A DNA stretch of 64,000 nt from the NCBI RefSeq assembly GCF_010183535.1, contig NC_071333.1, positions 62,001 through 126,000 on the forward strand, read 5' to 3'. This DNA comes from Caenorhabditis remanei (lineage: Eukaryota > Nematoda > Chromadorea > Rhabditida > Rhabditidae). The position numbers and the translations under genes were made by a program. Shown piece by piece: positions 1 to 9,757 of this stretch (position 1 is its first letter; each line of letters opens with the position of its first letter). The notes beneath the pieces were generated by a model, which saw nothing but the letters and a program-made list of their open reading frames with translations, was not told the DNA's origin and did no database searches.

Positions 1-110
1 CACCAACTGAGCGAAGAACGGATCGACTAAGTAACTAAGTAACTAAGTATTTTCCCATCCCTTTCTCCCAGAAACCAAACACCAGAATCATAAAACTTCG
101 ATGGTGGAGC
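1..110 (+). mobile_element. 3' end of an upstream RTE-type LINE copy
   Basis: This stretch is essentially identical to positions 2167-2277, the 3' end of the next LINE copy. It covers the last codons and stop, a short (AAGTAACT)n run, and a tail ending in GATGGTGGAGCC. It is therefore the tail of another copy that lies mostly outside the window. RTE elements are known for very short 3' UTRs with simple repeats. The copy abuts the truncated second copy at about 110/111 with no intervening DNA visible. Confidence 0.85.
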
Positions 111-2277
111 CGTCCTAGACCCGACTGCAGCGTTACTCGCAACAGAAAATCTTGACTCTTGCGAAGATCAAGATATCGATAAAGAGTACGACACTCTTGT
201 ACATGCTCTAAAGAAAGCGCAGGACGCTGCAGTGACTATTCCAACCAATCACTCTAGAAATAGACTGAAGGACAGTACGCGACTGCTACTGTCGAAAAGG
301 AGATTCACAGACAGATCAGACCCCAACTTCAAGACCCTGTCCAAAGAGTGCCGACAAGCGGTAAAGAGAGACCATGAAAACTTCGCGAAGGATAGACTTC
401 TAAATGCAGCAAACCAGAGAAAGAGTCTGAGAAAGGTCGCAAGAGACATCAATGAATATCAATCATACATTCCATGTCTGTTATCAGGAGAGACAGGAGA
501 AAAGCTCACTTCAAGAGAGAAAATGGAAATCGAAGTCAGACGCTTCTACTCAAACCTGTTTGCAACCAAACAGTCAAAAGCGACAACCATCATTCCTCAA
601 CAAACAAAAGCATTACCTCCATTCCTTCCAGAAGAAATCCAACACTCCCTGAACTCATTCCAAAACGGTAAAGCAGCGGGAGAAGACAAGCTATCAGCAG
701 ACTTCCTGAAAAGTTGTCACTCCTCCGTTCACAAACTTCTAGCGAACAAATTCTCACGGTACCTTCAAGAAGGAAAAGTTCCAACAAAGTGGAAATCGTC
801 AAAAACAACTCTAATATTCAAGAAAGGAGACAAAGAAAATCTAGAAAATTATCGTCCGATCTGCCTGCTTCCTATACTTTATAAAGTCTTCACGAAATGT
901 ATTCTGAATAGAATCCGGAAGTCACTGGAAGAAGCACAACCGGTCGAACAAGCAGGATTTAGAAGATCCTTCTCGACGATTGACCACATCCATTCAGTGC
1001 AAAGACTGCTGGAAGTCGGTCGAGAATACCAAATACCAATCACAATGGTATTTATCGACTTCAAAAAGGCATTCGACACGATCGAACCCACTGCTTTATG
1101 GGAAAGCCTGAAGACTCAAGGGATAGACTCTGGATACATAAAACTCCTAAAAGAGTGTTACAACGATTGCTCCACCACAATCACACCTTTCTATAACCCA
1201 GTCAATATCCCCATTACCAGAGGTGTCAGACAAGGTGACCCCATTTCACCAAATCTTTTCTCTGCCTGTCTCGAATCGGCCTTCCGTCGAATGTCATGGC
1301 CACATATAAAAGAAGACAAAGATGACTACGACAACTCCCCTGGTATCAGAATTAACGGCAGAAACCTAACACACCTACGATTCGCCGACGATATCATTCT
1401 CATCTCGAAAACTCCACAAATAGCGGAAAAAATGCTACAAGAGCTGGTAAACAGTTGTGAAACAGTCGGTCTAGAAATAAACGCGAGTAAAACAAAAGTG
1501 CTGAGGAACAAATTTGCGTCAAGTCACCAAATACATATCAGAAAAAACAACACCATGTCAGCAATTGAAGATGTTGAGGAATACGTATACTTGGGGAGAC
1601 TGCTCAATACAAAAAACGATCTAGAGCCAGAAATTCACAGAAGACGACGATCGGCATGGGCTGCACTCAACAATATAAAAAACACAACAGATGCCCTGAC
1701 GTGTCCGAAAATCCGAGCGCAACTTTTCGACTCCATTGTTCTCCCCGCACTGACATATGGATCAGAAACATGGACTTTCACTAAAGCTCTATCCGAAAGA
1801 GTAAGAATAACACATGCTGCACTTGAACGTAAACTCGTCGGAATTACCCTCACGGAACAACGAGAGAAAAACCTCCACCGAGAAGATATAAGGAAAATAT
1901 CCCAAGTGAAAGACCCTCTTGTCTTCATAACGAAACGAAAGTTAAGTTGGGCTGGCCACGTGATGAGAAGAAACGATAATCGGTGGACAACGTTACTTCA
2001 AGAATGGATACCCAGAAATGAGAAAAGGCCAGTAGGAAGACCACCAATGCGATGGGCCGACTCCCTGAAGAAAGAAATCTCAGTGCGACAAGGAACTCAA
2101 TTGATCGAACCTTGGAGCACAATCGCCAAAGATCGGAAAAAATGGATAGCTGTGATCCGCGCCCACACCAACTGAGCGAAGAACGGATCGACTAAGTAAC
2201 TAAGTAACTAAGTATTTTCCCATCCCTTTCTCCCAGAAACCAAACACCAGAATCATAAAACTTCGATGGTGGAGCCC
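111..2277 (+). mobile_element. 5'-truncated RTE-clade LINE retrotransposon
   Basis: A non-LTR element holding one long reverse-transcriptase frame and a roughly 100-base 3' UTR. It lacks the apurinic-type endonuclease domain that RTE elements carry upstream of RT, so it is 5'-truncated, the usual outcome of target-primed reverse transcription. It ends about 33 bases upstream of the TATA-like box of the transthyretin-like gene, so it sits in that gene's promoter region. No target-site duplication could be recognised. The clade call rests on the RT motifs and the minimal 3' UTR. Confidence 0.85.
112..2175 (+). CDS. LINE (RTE-like) reverse transcriptase, partial, open frame
   Basis: The frame is open from just after the copy junction to the stop at 2173-2175. 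The first listed start would be a GTG at 232, but the reading frame clearly continues upstream, so the protein is N-terminally truncated rather than started there. RT landmarks appear in order: YRPICLLPILYKVFTKCILN (finger motif), AGFRRSFSTIDHI, FIDFKKAFDTIE (first catalytic Asp), GVRQGDPISPNLFSA, and the catalytic box FADDIILIS (FADD variant of YADD). The C-terminal end includes an SWAGHVMRR segment common in RTE/Jockey-like RTs. There is no premature stop or frameshift, so the insertion is probably recent. The endonuclease is missing, so autonomous activity is unlikely. Confidence 0.9.
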   Translation, partial: VLDPTAALLATENLDSCEDQDIDKEYDTLVHALKKAQDAAVTIPTNHSRNRLKDSTRLLLSKRRFTDRSDPNFKTLSKECRQAVKRDHENFAKDRLLNAANQRKSLRKVARDINEYQSYIPCLLSGETGEKLTSREKMEIEVRRFYSNLFATKQSKATTIIPQQTKALPPFLPEEIQHSLNSFQNGKAAGEDKLSADFLKSCHSSVHKLLANKFSRYLQEGKVPTKWKSSKTTLIFKKGDKENLENYRPICLLPILYKVFTKCILNRIRKSLEEAQPVEQAGFRRSFSTIDHIHSVQRLLEVGREYQIPITMVFIDFKKAFDTIEPTALWESLKTQGIDSGYIKLLKECYNDCSTTITPFYNPVNIPITRGVRQGDPISPNLFSACLESAFRRMSWPHIKEDKDDYDNSPGIRINGRNLTHLRFADDIILISKTPQIAEKMLQELVNSCETVGLEINASKTKVLRNKFASSHQIHIRKNNTMSAIEDVEEYVYLGRLLNTKNDLEPEIHRRRRSAWAALNNIKNTTDALTCPKIRAQLFDSIVLPALTYGSETWTFTKALSERVRITHAALERKLVGITLTEQREKNLHREDIRKISQVKDPLVFITKRKLSWAGHVMRRNDNRWTTLLQEWIPRNEKRPVGRPPMRWADSLKKEISVRQGTQLIEPWSTIAKDRKKWIAVIRAHTN

Positions 2278-2310
2278 GTGGGAAACTGTGCTAATCGAAT
2301 TAAAGACACG

Positions 2311-2318
2311 ATATATAT
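2311..2318 (+). promoter_or_regulatory. TATA-like box of the transthyretin-like gene
   Basis: ATATATAT lies 42-49 bases before the ATG at 2360 and about 34 bases after the LINE 3' end. Position and composition fit a core promoter. The closeness of the LINE means native upstream elements have been displaced. Confidence 0.5.
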
Positions 2319-2359
2319 ACCAGATCCTTTTCCCTGTTTTCTTCACTCGACATCAAGCA

Positions 2360-2820
2360 ATGATTCGTCTCTCGACTGTTCTCGTCCTTCTTCTGCTTTC
2401 CTCCGACGTGCTCGGATACTCATCTCCCCTTGTTACGAAACCGGGTCGAGTGATTCGGAAATCTATTATCGACCATATCCGATTCTTTGGGAATATCACA
2501 TGTAAATACGCCACCGACCCAAGCATCAATTTCCTAGAACTATGGGAGCGTGATTCAATGTAAGTTATTCAGTGTTCTGTTCGTTAGGCTTAGAGTAATT
2601 TGTTTTTTTCAGGAATCCTGATGACCACTTGTCTCAAACCGTTGTACTGGATCAGACCATTTACCCATACAAATACGATATCCACGCTATCGACGATGGG
2701 GATGAATGGGGATCAAACAACTACTCATTCTACTTGTGGGCCGAACACAATTGCACGTTCAATCGTCGCACCATCACCAGAAAAGTAGCTGGCACGGTGA
2801 GACGGGTTGGCGACACGTAA
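2360..2820 (+). CDS. Transthyretin-like (TTL) family secreted protein
   Basis: Two exons, 2360-2559 and 2613-2820, join in phase (AT|G) to give 135 residues, close to the usual TTL length. The intron is 53 bases with GTAAGT and TTTTTTTCAG ends. The N-terminus is a clear signal peptide (MIRLSTVLVLLLLSSDVLGY). The mature part has TTL-like features: FFGNITC, then ELWERDSMNPDDHLSQT matching the family's KLYD.D...PDD pattern, a DIHAIDDGDEW segment and WAEHNC with a paired cysteine. TTL proteins are nematode-specific secreted beta-sandwich proteins; one is known to bridge apoptotic cells to phagocytes, but no role can be assigned here. The DTNGEF-like core is poorly kept, so this is a divergent member. 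The last codons overlap a possible GTAAGT donor at 2817, so a further exon is possible, but AATAAA at 2935 favours ending here. Confidence 0.65.
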
Positions 2821-2934
2821 GTTAAAAACCTCTCGAAAGCCAAAACGGTTCTTTTTGAGCTACATCAATATCGATGGGACATTCGAGCTGTTTCACTATG
2901 GAGACTAATTGTTTTGATTTCATAAAATGGGTTG

Positions 2935-2940
2935 AATAAA
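2935..2940 (+). terminator. AATAAA polyadenylation signal
   Basis: AATAAA lies 115 bases after the TAA of the transthyretin-like gene, a normal 3' UTR length for a worm gene. Confidence 0.5.
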
Positions 2941-3087
2941 GAGCATTCAAAAATCGAATTTGTTCTAATGAATTCGGAATGTACCGAATTGAGAAAAACA
3001 CATTCTTTCTGAGTCGTTAAAAAATAGAGACATTTATCATCCATCCGCTACTAATAGTCGGGATCGTTTGACCAAGCACTCTTTCTT

Positions 3088-3368
3088 TTTTCTACTTCTA
3101 GAGGGAAACGAGATAGAGGCGTTTCATTTGAAGCATTTCTATTTAGAAATGTCTCACGGAAATCCCGTTGAAAATGATTCTAACACATTGCTGATGTCTC
3201 TTCCTTCATTTTTGTAGTTGACGACTTTTTTCTATTTCTGGAAGAAAACGAGATAGAGGCGTTTCATTTGGAGCATTTCTATTTAAAAATGGCTCACAGA
3301 AATCCCGTTGAAAATGATTCCAACACATTGCTGATGTCTCTTCCTTCATTTTTGTAGTTGACGACTTT
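3088..3368. repeat. Tandem duplication, 140-base period, two copies
   Basis: The block containing GAGATAGAGGCGTTTCATTT occurs at about 3110 and again at 3250, an exact 140-base offset, and the flanking sequence matches over the whole unit with scattered differences. Each copy ends with TTTTTGTAGTTGACGACTTT, a motif that also occurs inside the Tc1-like MITEs elsewhere in the window, so the unit may be MITE-derived. Confidence 0.8.
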
Positions 3369-3602
3369 TCACATGGAATTCAAACTTGACTAGTAGTTTT
3401 TCTTCTGTGAAAATATGATTTTAATTAAAATCTATTCTCATGTCGCAACGTTTTTGAATTTAGCTCCGAACGCACTTTGAGAGCTCGTACCCAAATACCT
3501 CATACTTTTTTTTTTCAAATTTTGGGAACGGTCAAATAGCCAATAGTGCTGATGGAAACATTTATTTATAAAATTTAAGATAAATGAAGTGGGATACTAA
3601 GA

Positions 3603-4300
3603 TCAGACCGGGAGCAGTGGAGCTGGAGCAGGGAACTTGCGTGGCGGTTTAGGTGGTGGGTGTGGCGTAGTGATCGTCGGGAACGAGTCTGAAGATGTAA
3701 TAGATTTAGAATTTTTTTTCGACAACTGCATCTATAATTTTAGGTATCGCATCTACAGAAATCTAAACTGCAACAATACTTCTAAATTTGCTAATGCTAA
3801 TAATTTTGCACATTTGGGATATCCCTGACAGCAGGAATCCTTACCAAAAATCGTTTCAGGAAGGAAATTGATAAAAGATTACTCACAATTCTTTCTGAGG
3901 AAACCAAGCGATGTGTGGAAGTGTCACAGGAGTTGAGTCATCTGGCCCCTCGCCCAACTCATATCCACGACACTCGAGGAATGTTCCAGAAGATGGCATC
4001 ATGACTGGCGCTCTGTAAATTTACAGGATGGTTCAGAAGTACTGACTTGTTACGTGGCTGACTATACCTTCTGAAATCAGGATCGTCAGTCCGTGGCTTG
4101 TTGACCAAATGCTCGTATGCTTCGGCCCCATTACACGACGGATATCCACACACACAACCCTTGCGTGTCGTTCCAGATGATGGTGGCAAGACTGGATCTT
4201 TGCTGGAATATTTTAAGTTGTTATCTGGTGTTCTTTCGACGCGATTTAGATTTTTTATACTTTGAAACAATGAGATAATCGACAAGTCGGCTCAAACTAG
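3603..4300 (-). CDS. Putative cysteine-containing protein, incomplete model
   Basis: Two exons join cleanly on the minus strand: about 4204-4068 and 4014-3888. They read KDPVLPPSSGTTRKG, CVCGYPSCNGAEAYEHLV, TDDPDFRR, then APVMMPSSGTFLECRGYELG and DDSTPVTLPHIAWFPQKEL. The PVLPPSSGT and PVMMPSSGT blocks suggest an internal repeat. A proline-rich end (TPHPPPKPPRKF...) ending at 3603 with a TTTATT (minus-strand AATAAA) at 3561 is a plausible last exon, but the phase does not join directly, so an exon is missing or the gene is decayed. No family was recognised. The 5' end was not found. Confidence 0.4.
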
Positions 4301-4309
4301 ACGGGTTAC

Positions 4310-5500
4310 AATAGAAAATTGCTCAGAATTAATCAACTTTGGTAAGTTCTACTGTACGTACGATGGTTTCTCCACCAACTTCTAAAGCAGCCTGTTCCAT
4401 TCCATTGGTGCACCCACTTCATTCTTTGTAATGCAATGGGGTTTTGCATCAGATTTTTTTTGAGGTGCTGAAAAAAAAGAAGTTTATTACTGTAACATGT
4501 CATCTCATCTGTGGGAGGAGCTTATGTTACTGTGCGACACAGTCCCGCTATTCAGATTGTTTGGATTTTTCAGGAAAATTGTAGTTTTTATGTTTTTTCA
4601 ATGAAAAGGCATCACTATATCTGTAAAAAAGAAGATTCGGAAAATTGCATAAATGGGAAAAACCAAGACGCGCCTCTGTTCCAAAAGGATATTTCGTTGA
4701 AGGCGGAATCATCTAGACTTCCTAATTAATATGTAGAAGTTTTATTCAGTCACGCGCACGAAACATTTCTTCTAGAAAACATTCTAAAAAAAAGTACGAT
4801 GAGGCACAATGAGATGAGTCACTGGTGAGGTTGATGAACTGTATCAGCAAATATTATTGAAATTTTCAATTTGACGTGATATCTCAAAAATGCGCAGCAG
4901 TGCTACTAAATCTATAATGACCACTCTGAATCACGAGCTACACTTCTAAAATCCTTTCAAACTACGGAATCGTAGAAAATAAAAAATAAGCGTCATTTCA
5001 ATTATTGTTAGAGTCTGCGAAAAAATTCTACAACAAGAAGCTTGTTTCTTGTTCCAGAATTATTAGAACAGCTTGCAGCTTTATTTTTTATAAAATCAAA
5101 AAAAAATTACCTCAACTCCAAATCCATTCTACTTGCCATCAAGTTCAGAACTTCACGAATAGTTCTCTTTTATTCAGTTAACTGACAAATACATAGACAA
5201 TAATAGAACATATAACAATTCAAATAAAATAATGAGAAGCCAGTTATGCTTGTGCTCAAAGGGGAAGGCGCCTATTCAGTAAGGTACCATAGGGAAAGAA
5301 TGAAATGCGTTTACATGTCGAAACAACAAAGGAAAGAGAGGGAGAGAATGTGGAAAAAGACGGAGACGACAAAAGATACTTTCCAGAACCAGCGATGACT
5401 CATTGTGTAACAGAACCAATAACATCGGCAATTGATAACTGCTTTTCATTGATGTGACGTAAACTGTGCGAATGTTAAGCCTGGAAAAGTTTAATATAGG
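4310..5500. other. No gene resolved
   Basis: AT-rich sequence. A minus-strand exon-like block at about 4350-4460 is open in one frame but does not splice in phase to the neighbouring gene. TTTATT near 5168 could be a minus-strand polyadenylation signal for the exon candidates above 5.5 kb. Confidence 0.4.
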
Positions 5501-5584
5501 TTTGAATAGAGTCCGTCATTATACAAACCGCTTTATGAACTCTCTCCATTTTTTGGTCATCATCTGTTGCGTTTCTTGGAATTG

Positions 5585-6350
5585 AGAGGCTCGAGTGGTT
5601 TCAGATTGCACCTATTGAAGAGAAACGTTTCACCAAGGTTTTCATGTCTTCGACTTTCTTAGAAAAATCTTCCGTGACATCAAAATCCAATTCAAAGTAT
5701 TTAAGGATGGCAACATTCCGCTCGGAAGTTTCAAATCACGTGGACTCTTCCCCTGAATTAGTAAATCTTCAGAATTAGCACCTCATCAGAAGCGACACAT
5801 CTGCGGGCACGTTGTATTCTCCTCAGAATCTTTCAACGTCATTTCTCATTGTTTTGAGCAGGTACATTGAGCGGAAGCATATCTTTTCGAAATTTAGAGT
5901 TTTTATCAAAACTTTGCGCGCTGTCTGATTGAATTATGAAGTCACCATGGACATTAAATTGAGTGATTTTATTCGTTAGAAAAAATCTGGATGCGGTTAC
6001 TGGTCACAGATCAAGAAGAATTTCCACGAATTCAATTCAAAAAATCAAAAGAGAGAATCTGGCGCGCCTGAGACGCGTTTTTCCCACTCTTTTCTCAGAG
6101 AGCTGGAGTTCCGGAGAGAGAACGAATAAAACAAAAACATGAAAAGTGCGGATATCGACGACAATAATTATTAGAACTGATGCAAAATTGACATCTGGAC
6201 GTTGGCAGGTCCTCCTGGTCAAAATTCGGCTGACGTCTTGCTCGGATTTCGCTGTAGATTGAAATTGACGTGTTCCATTTTGATCACTTTGTAAGCAACT
6301 CCTGAACATGCACCCAAAAGATATGTGTCCTCGACAAACCACCACATTTA
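5585..6350 (-). other. Unassigned exon candidates
   Basis: On the minus strand around 5720-5590 one frame reads ETSERNVAILKYFELDFDV then TEDFSKKVEDMKTLVKRF and stops after SSIGAI, with protein-like composition. Another open stretch lies at 6345-6037. The two could not be joined and no start was found. Sequence at 6380-6430 resembles 54085-54140, suggesting relation to the decayed gene pair near 54-55 kb. Function unknown; may be a pseudogene. Confidence 0.25.
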
Positions 6351-7019
6351 ATCAAGAGAAGTTTCTGAAAAAAACATAATTGCCCACGGGGTGGTTTTAC
6401 AAATGGAATCAATATCTGAGGAAAAATTGACCTTTAAAACTTGCGGGAATCCAGGGTTCTTCACTTGATGTTTTTTTAACGTTTATTCTGATACTCTGCA
6501 AATATCGTCACAGCAAATTGAATCTTGATTTCCGCATTCATTCTCGCGACTGGGTCTTCTTGTTAACGTTTTATATTTCTGAACTGATAAGTGTTATTGC
6601 TGCAATTTGCATATTTTTTACTTCGATTTGAGTTTTATAGGTCTGAAAATAAGAATCATGACTGAAAATTTGAAGAAAGTGAAGGTGAAATGGCTGTACT
6701 TTTTTGTGGGCTTTCCAATTTTAAAACAATGAAAATGTTTCAAAATACAGTCGATTGTTTTCCGATCGAAACTAGACGCAGAGAACTCGCCGATTCTTCC
6801 ATTCTTCATTATTCAACCTTCGAAAGTCTATCTTGGTCTTTCTCGGTCCACTGATCTTTCTTCCTTTTTTATTATTCAAACGTCGCCGCTTGCAGGCAAG
6901 AATTGTATCACTCCAGCGACGGGAGAACAGCCTGCATGTAATAGTAGTCAAATATTTATAGGGAGTAGTACCAGCTTATGGGGTATAAATGGTGTTGCAT
7001 GGCAAGATTCACAGCATCC

Positions 7020-7395
7020 AAGTAAAGAAACCCTATCCTGGCGGAAGTGCTCAAAACTTTTCAGAGTCAAAGCATCTTTCGTGTCACCGTTCTTGAAACA
7101 GACATCCAATGTGTAGTTGTAGCTTGATTCCTTGACGTTTTGAGCTGCAAATAAGAAAAATTCAGTTGCAAGTCTTGTGAAAACTGAGTTCATTTCTTTG
7201 AGGTAAAATATTTGAGACCCCAAAAGTATTTATTTTCATTTTCCAGCCTTCTCACACACACTTACTTGATTGACACATCTTCTGACAGAACCACTTCTGA
7301 TGTTCGCGCTATGGATAATTCGGAACAGCTAGAATTGCAGCTGGATTCATGTCCTTCTTTCTCGAGATCAGTCACTGAGAAATCCACGTTCTCTA
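7020..7395 (-). other. Two exon candidates related to the 54-55 kb gene pair
   Basis: A frame on the minus strand reads VDFSVTDLEKEGHESSC... to SEDVSI, meets a GTAAGT donor, and joins in phase after a TTATTTGCAG acceptor to NSKRQGIKLQLHIGCLFQER and a stop. The KLQLH block matches the RLQLH block of the exons at about 54954 and 54471 (DNA there is also alike: GCTACAACTACACATT versus GCTTCAACTACACATT). This suggests a dispersed small gene family. No domain recognised; the 5' part is not resolved. Confidence 0.3.
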
Positions 7396-7924
7396 TAAGG
7401 ACTCAGATTTTCGGCACCTGGACGCTTTCTGGAAACTGCCAACACAGCATGGACGAGCCGAAATGCAAAATTGCAGAAAATTTTAGAAGAAATCTGCTAC
7501 TGTTGTTTCTACAGAATTTCGACATTCTCTCGAAAAAGTGATTTTTCAAGACGCTCGAGTTTCTCAGCTCAATGCGATTGAAGTTTTCATGACGATGATA
7601 CTTGCTGGCTTTGTCTCTCGGTTACTATGCCTGAAAGTTTTAAAAATGTGATTGAAAATTACTGAAATTCTGTTAGAATGATCTTTCGATCGCTTCTACG
7701 AAGTATGAGACAACGGGTTCCAAAAATACCATTTTTGTCAGTTTCAGCATAATTATGAAATTTTAGAAACAAAAGCTTAACATTTTTGGAAAATCGGTAC
7801 ATGTTATCTTCCAGAAGTCGCTTTGATGGAATAATCGGGTTTTTTGATACTTTTCGTCGTTGTGAGTCTGCATTTTTGTTTTTCAGTACTTTTCAACTCA
7901 CTTGTTACCGAAAATTTTAGAACT

Positions 7925-8445
7925 GATGTCGTTGGGAAAGCCGGGAACCTTCAGTAGCGAATATCATCGCGACACCATCTTCAGATTCCATTCTTTTTTG
8001 AAGAGCTGAAAAATGCATATTCAATGAATTTGAACAGTAAGTTGAAAAAAACGTAAAAATTTGACAAAGTTAAAAAAAAGTGAAAAATTTCTCGTTTATC
8101 TCGTAATTTTCCAGTTTTCTTTAACTGTTTTAATACCAGTTGCTTCAATACTTCTCGATTCTCTGAAATACAGTGCTTACCACGTCTGCCAGTTTGATTT
8201 CCGCTTCTTCTCCCGATATTTTCCGTTGATCTCTTTGAAATTTCAATATTTCGTCATGTTCTGCTGGAATCATCCAAATTACCGTCTACTGACCTTTGTC
8301 CTGCAGCGATATCATATCTGAAAAATGAGACATTATCAAAATTTGAAGAAAACAGGCAAATACCTGCGATATTTGAAATTATCGATTTCTGTCGCTTTCG
8401 CCGGTCAATTCTGTTGTTTCATAGTCGACGGTAGAATTCTTAGCC
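7925..8445 (-). other. Unassigned minus-strand exon candidates
   Basis: Open blocks with splice-like borders lie at about 8445-8375 (AKNSTVDYETTELTGES), 8290-8182 (VIWMIPAEHDEILKFQRDQR... to LADV, followed by GTAAGC) and 8010-7925. They do not join into one frame without stops. They may be remnants of a gene or have wrong borders. Confidence 0.2.
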
Positions 8446-8459
8446 TGAAATATTTGATA

Positions 8460-9700
8460 TTCAATGGTAATATAATATTTTTATAAAGATTTGGCGAAAA
8501 ATTGGAAGGAAACTACTTCAATTCTAGAAAAATTCACCATGGCTTGGCTGCATGCCGTAAAATACAGGGCCTTGGCCGCAAACACGTACCAAACACCACA
8601 CTTGACGCGCAATTGTTTAGAAAAAAAGGTTGCAGGTTTTAGAAAAAAAATCTCCTTTTAAAACGAGAGTTTCAATTTGAAATTTTGCGAGTGCACGTAT
8701 AATGGATTAATGTATTTGTGGAAGAAAATGTTCGAATGCAGAATGACGTTGAAAAATTCTGAAAGCGTTTAATTTGAGGTGAACATGAAAACCGATGAGA
8801 AGATTCAATAGAAACGAAGTGTGATACAAAACACCATCGAAACTAGTCAATGAAGTACGAGGAACAAATAAGAAATAAAAGGAAAATTAAATGTTCGAAT
8901 AATTTTGAGTCAGTTTACAAAAATACGCTTATATGGCGCGCCTATGACGCGGTTTTCGTGATTAAAAGTAGACTTTGAATTCAACTGACTGTGAACGAAA
9001 TGAAAAAAGGATTTACAAAAATCGCAAAAATTCAGCAAGTTCCATACAAAATGTTTGGGGAAAGACACTGAAATCTGAAAAAATATAAATTATTTTTTAT
9101 TTTAGCAGTTTGTACAAAATTGAATTTGTGAGATCAAAATGAAAATTTCACACTTTTCATTTTGTTTGTTTCAAAAGTCATTAATACTGTATTCCTGGAA
9201 TTTTTTTCTAAATATATGTAGTGTAACAGAGTTTGTATCGTTTCCAACGACCAAGTACCCATAAAAGTCATTTTCGATGCCATTTTAATATTTGTATACT
9301 GCAAATCATCGAAACACCAAAAAAAGATGCAGCGGGCACCCCTATTCTCCCCTCAGACCCACCGCTCTCGTTGTAATAGTGGAGAGAAGGAAGAGAATGA
9401 CGCGGCTGCCACGATTAGAAAAACGGAGCGTTTGTTTCACTGTTTGCGTCAATTTCTATGTCGGTCGAAGTCTCTTCCTACGCACGTTTTCTTTTTCCTG
9501 CATCAAAATCTCTATTTTGTTCGATTCGCGAATGAATATGTTTTCTTTTCATTCAGTTTTGCTTATTTTCATACAAAATTTTGAAGTAGTTAGGTGTTAA
9601 CAGCTTTCATATAATTAATAAAAACAGTTAATTAGGATAAATTTGTGAAAATATTGTTAATCGCATTGCATATTATGTCTTACGTGTTTTTTTTCACAAT
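8460..9700. other. Intergenic; one GCGC motif, nothing else firm
   Basis: AT-rich. GGCGCGCCTATGACGCGGTT at about 8937 belongs to the dispersed motif family discussed in the findings. The open stretch at 9327-9584 has no splice context or recognisable product. Confidence 0.4.
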
Positions 9701-9705
9701 AATGC

Positions 9706-9718
9706 TTTAAGATTTCAG
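9706..9718 (+). promoter_or_regulatory. Likely trans-splice (SL) acceptor before the SPK-like gene
   Basis: GATTTCAG ends at 9718, 39 bases before the ATG at 9758, with no upstream exon visible. This is the usual arrangement for spliced-leader addition in Caenorhabditis (inference). Confidence 0.4.
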
Positions 9719-9757
9719 AAAATCATTGTTAACCAGATTTGTTGTGGCTAACGGGAA

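Noticed and set aside
232..2175. LINE frame beginning at GTG 232
   Set aside because: The frame is open well upstream to the copy junction; the true start was lost by 5' truncation, so 232 is not a start.
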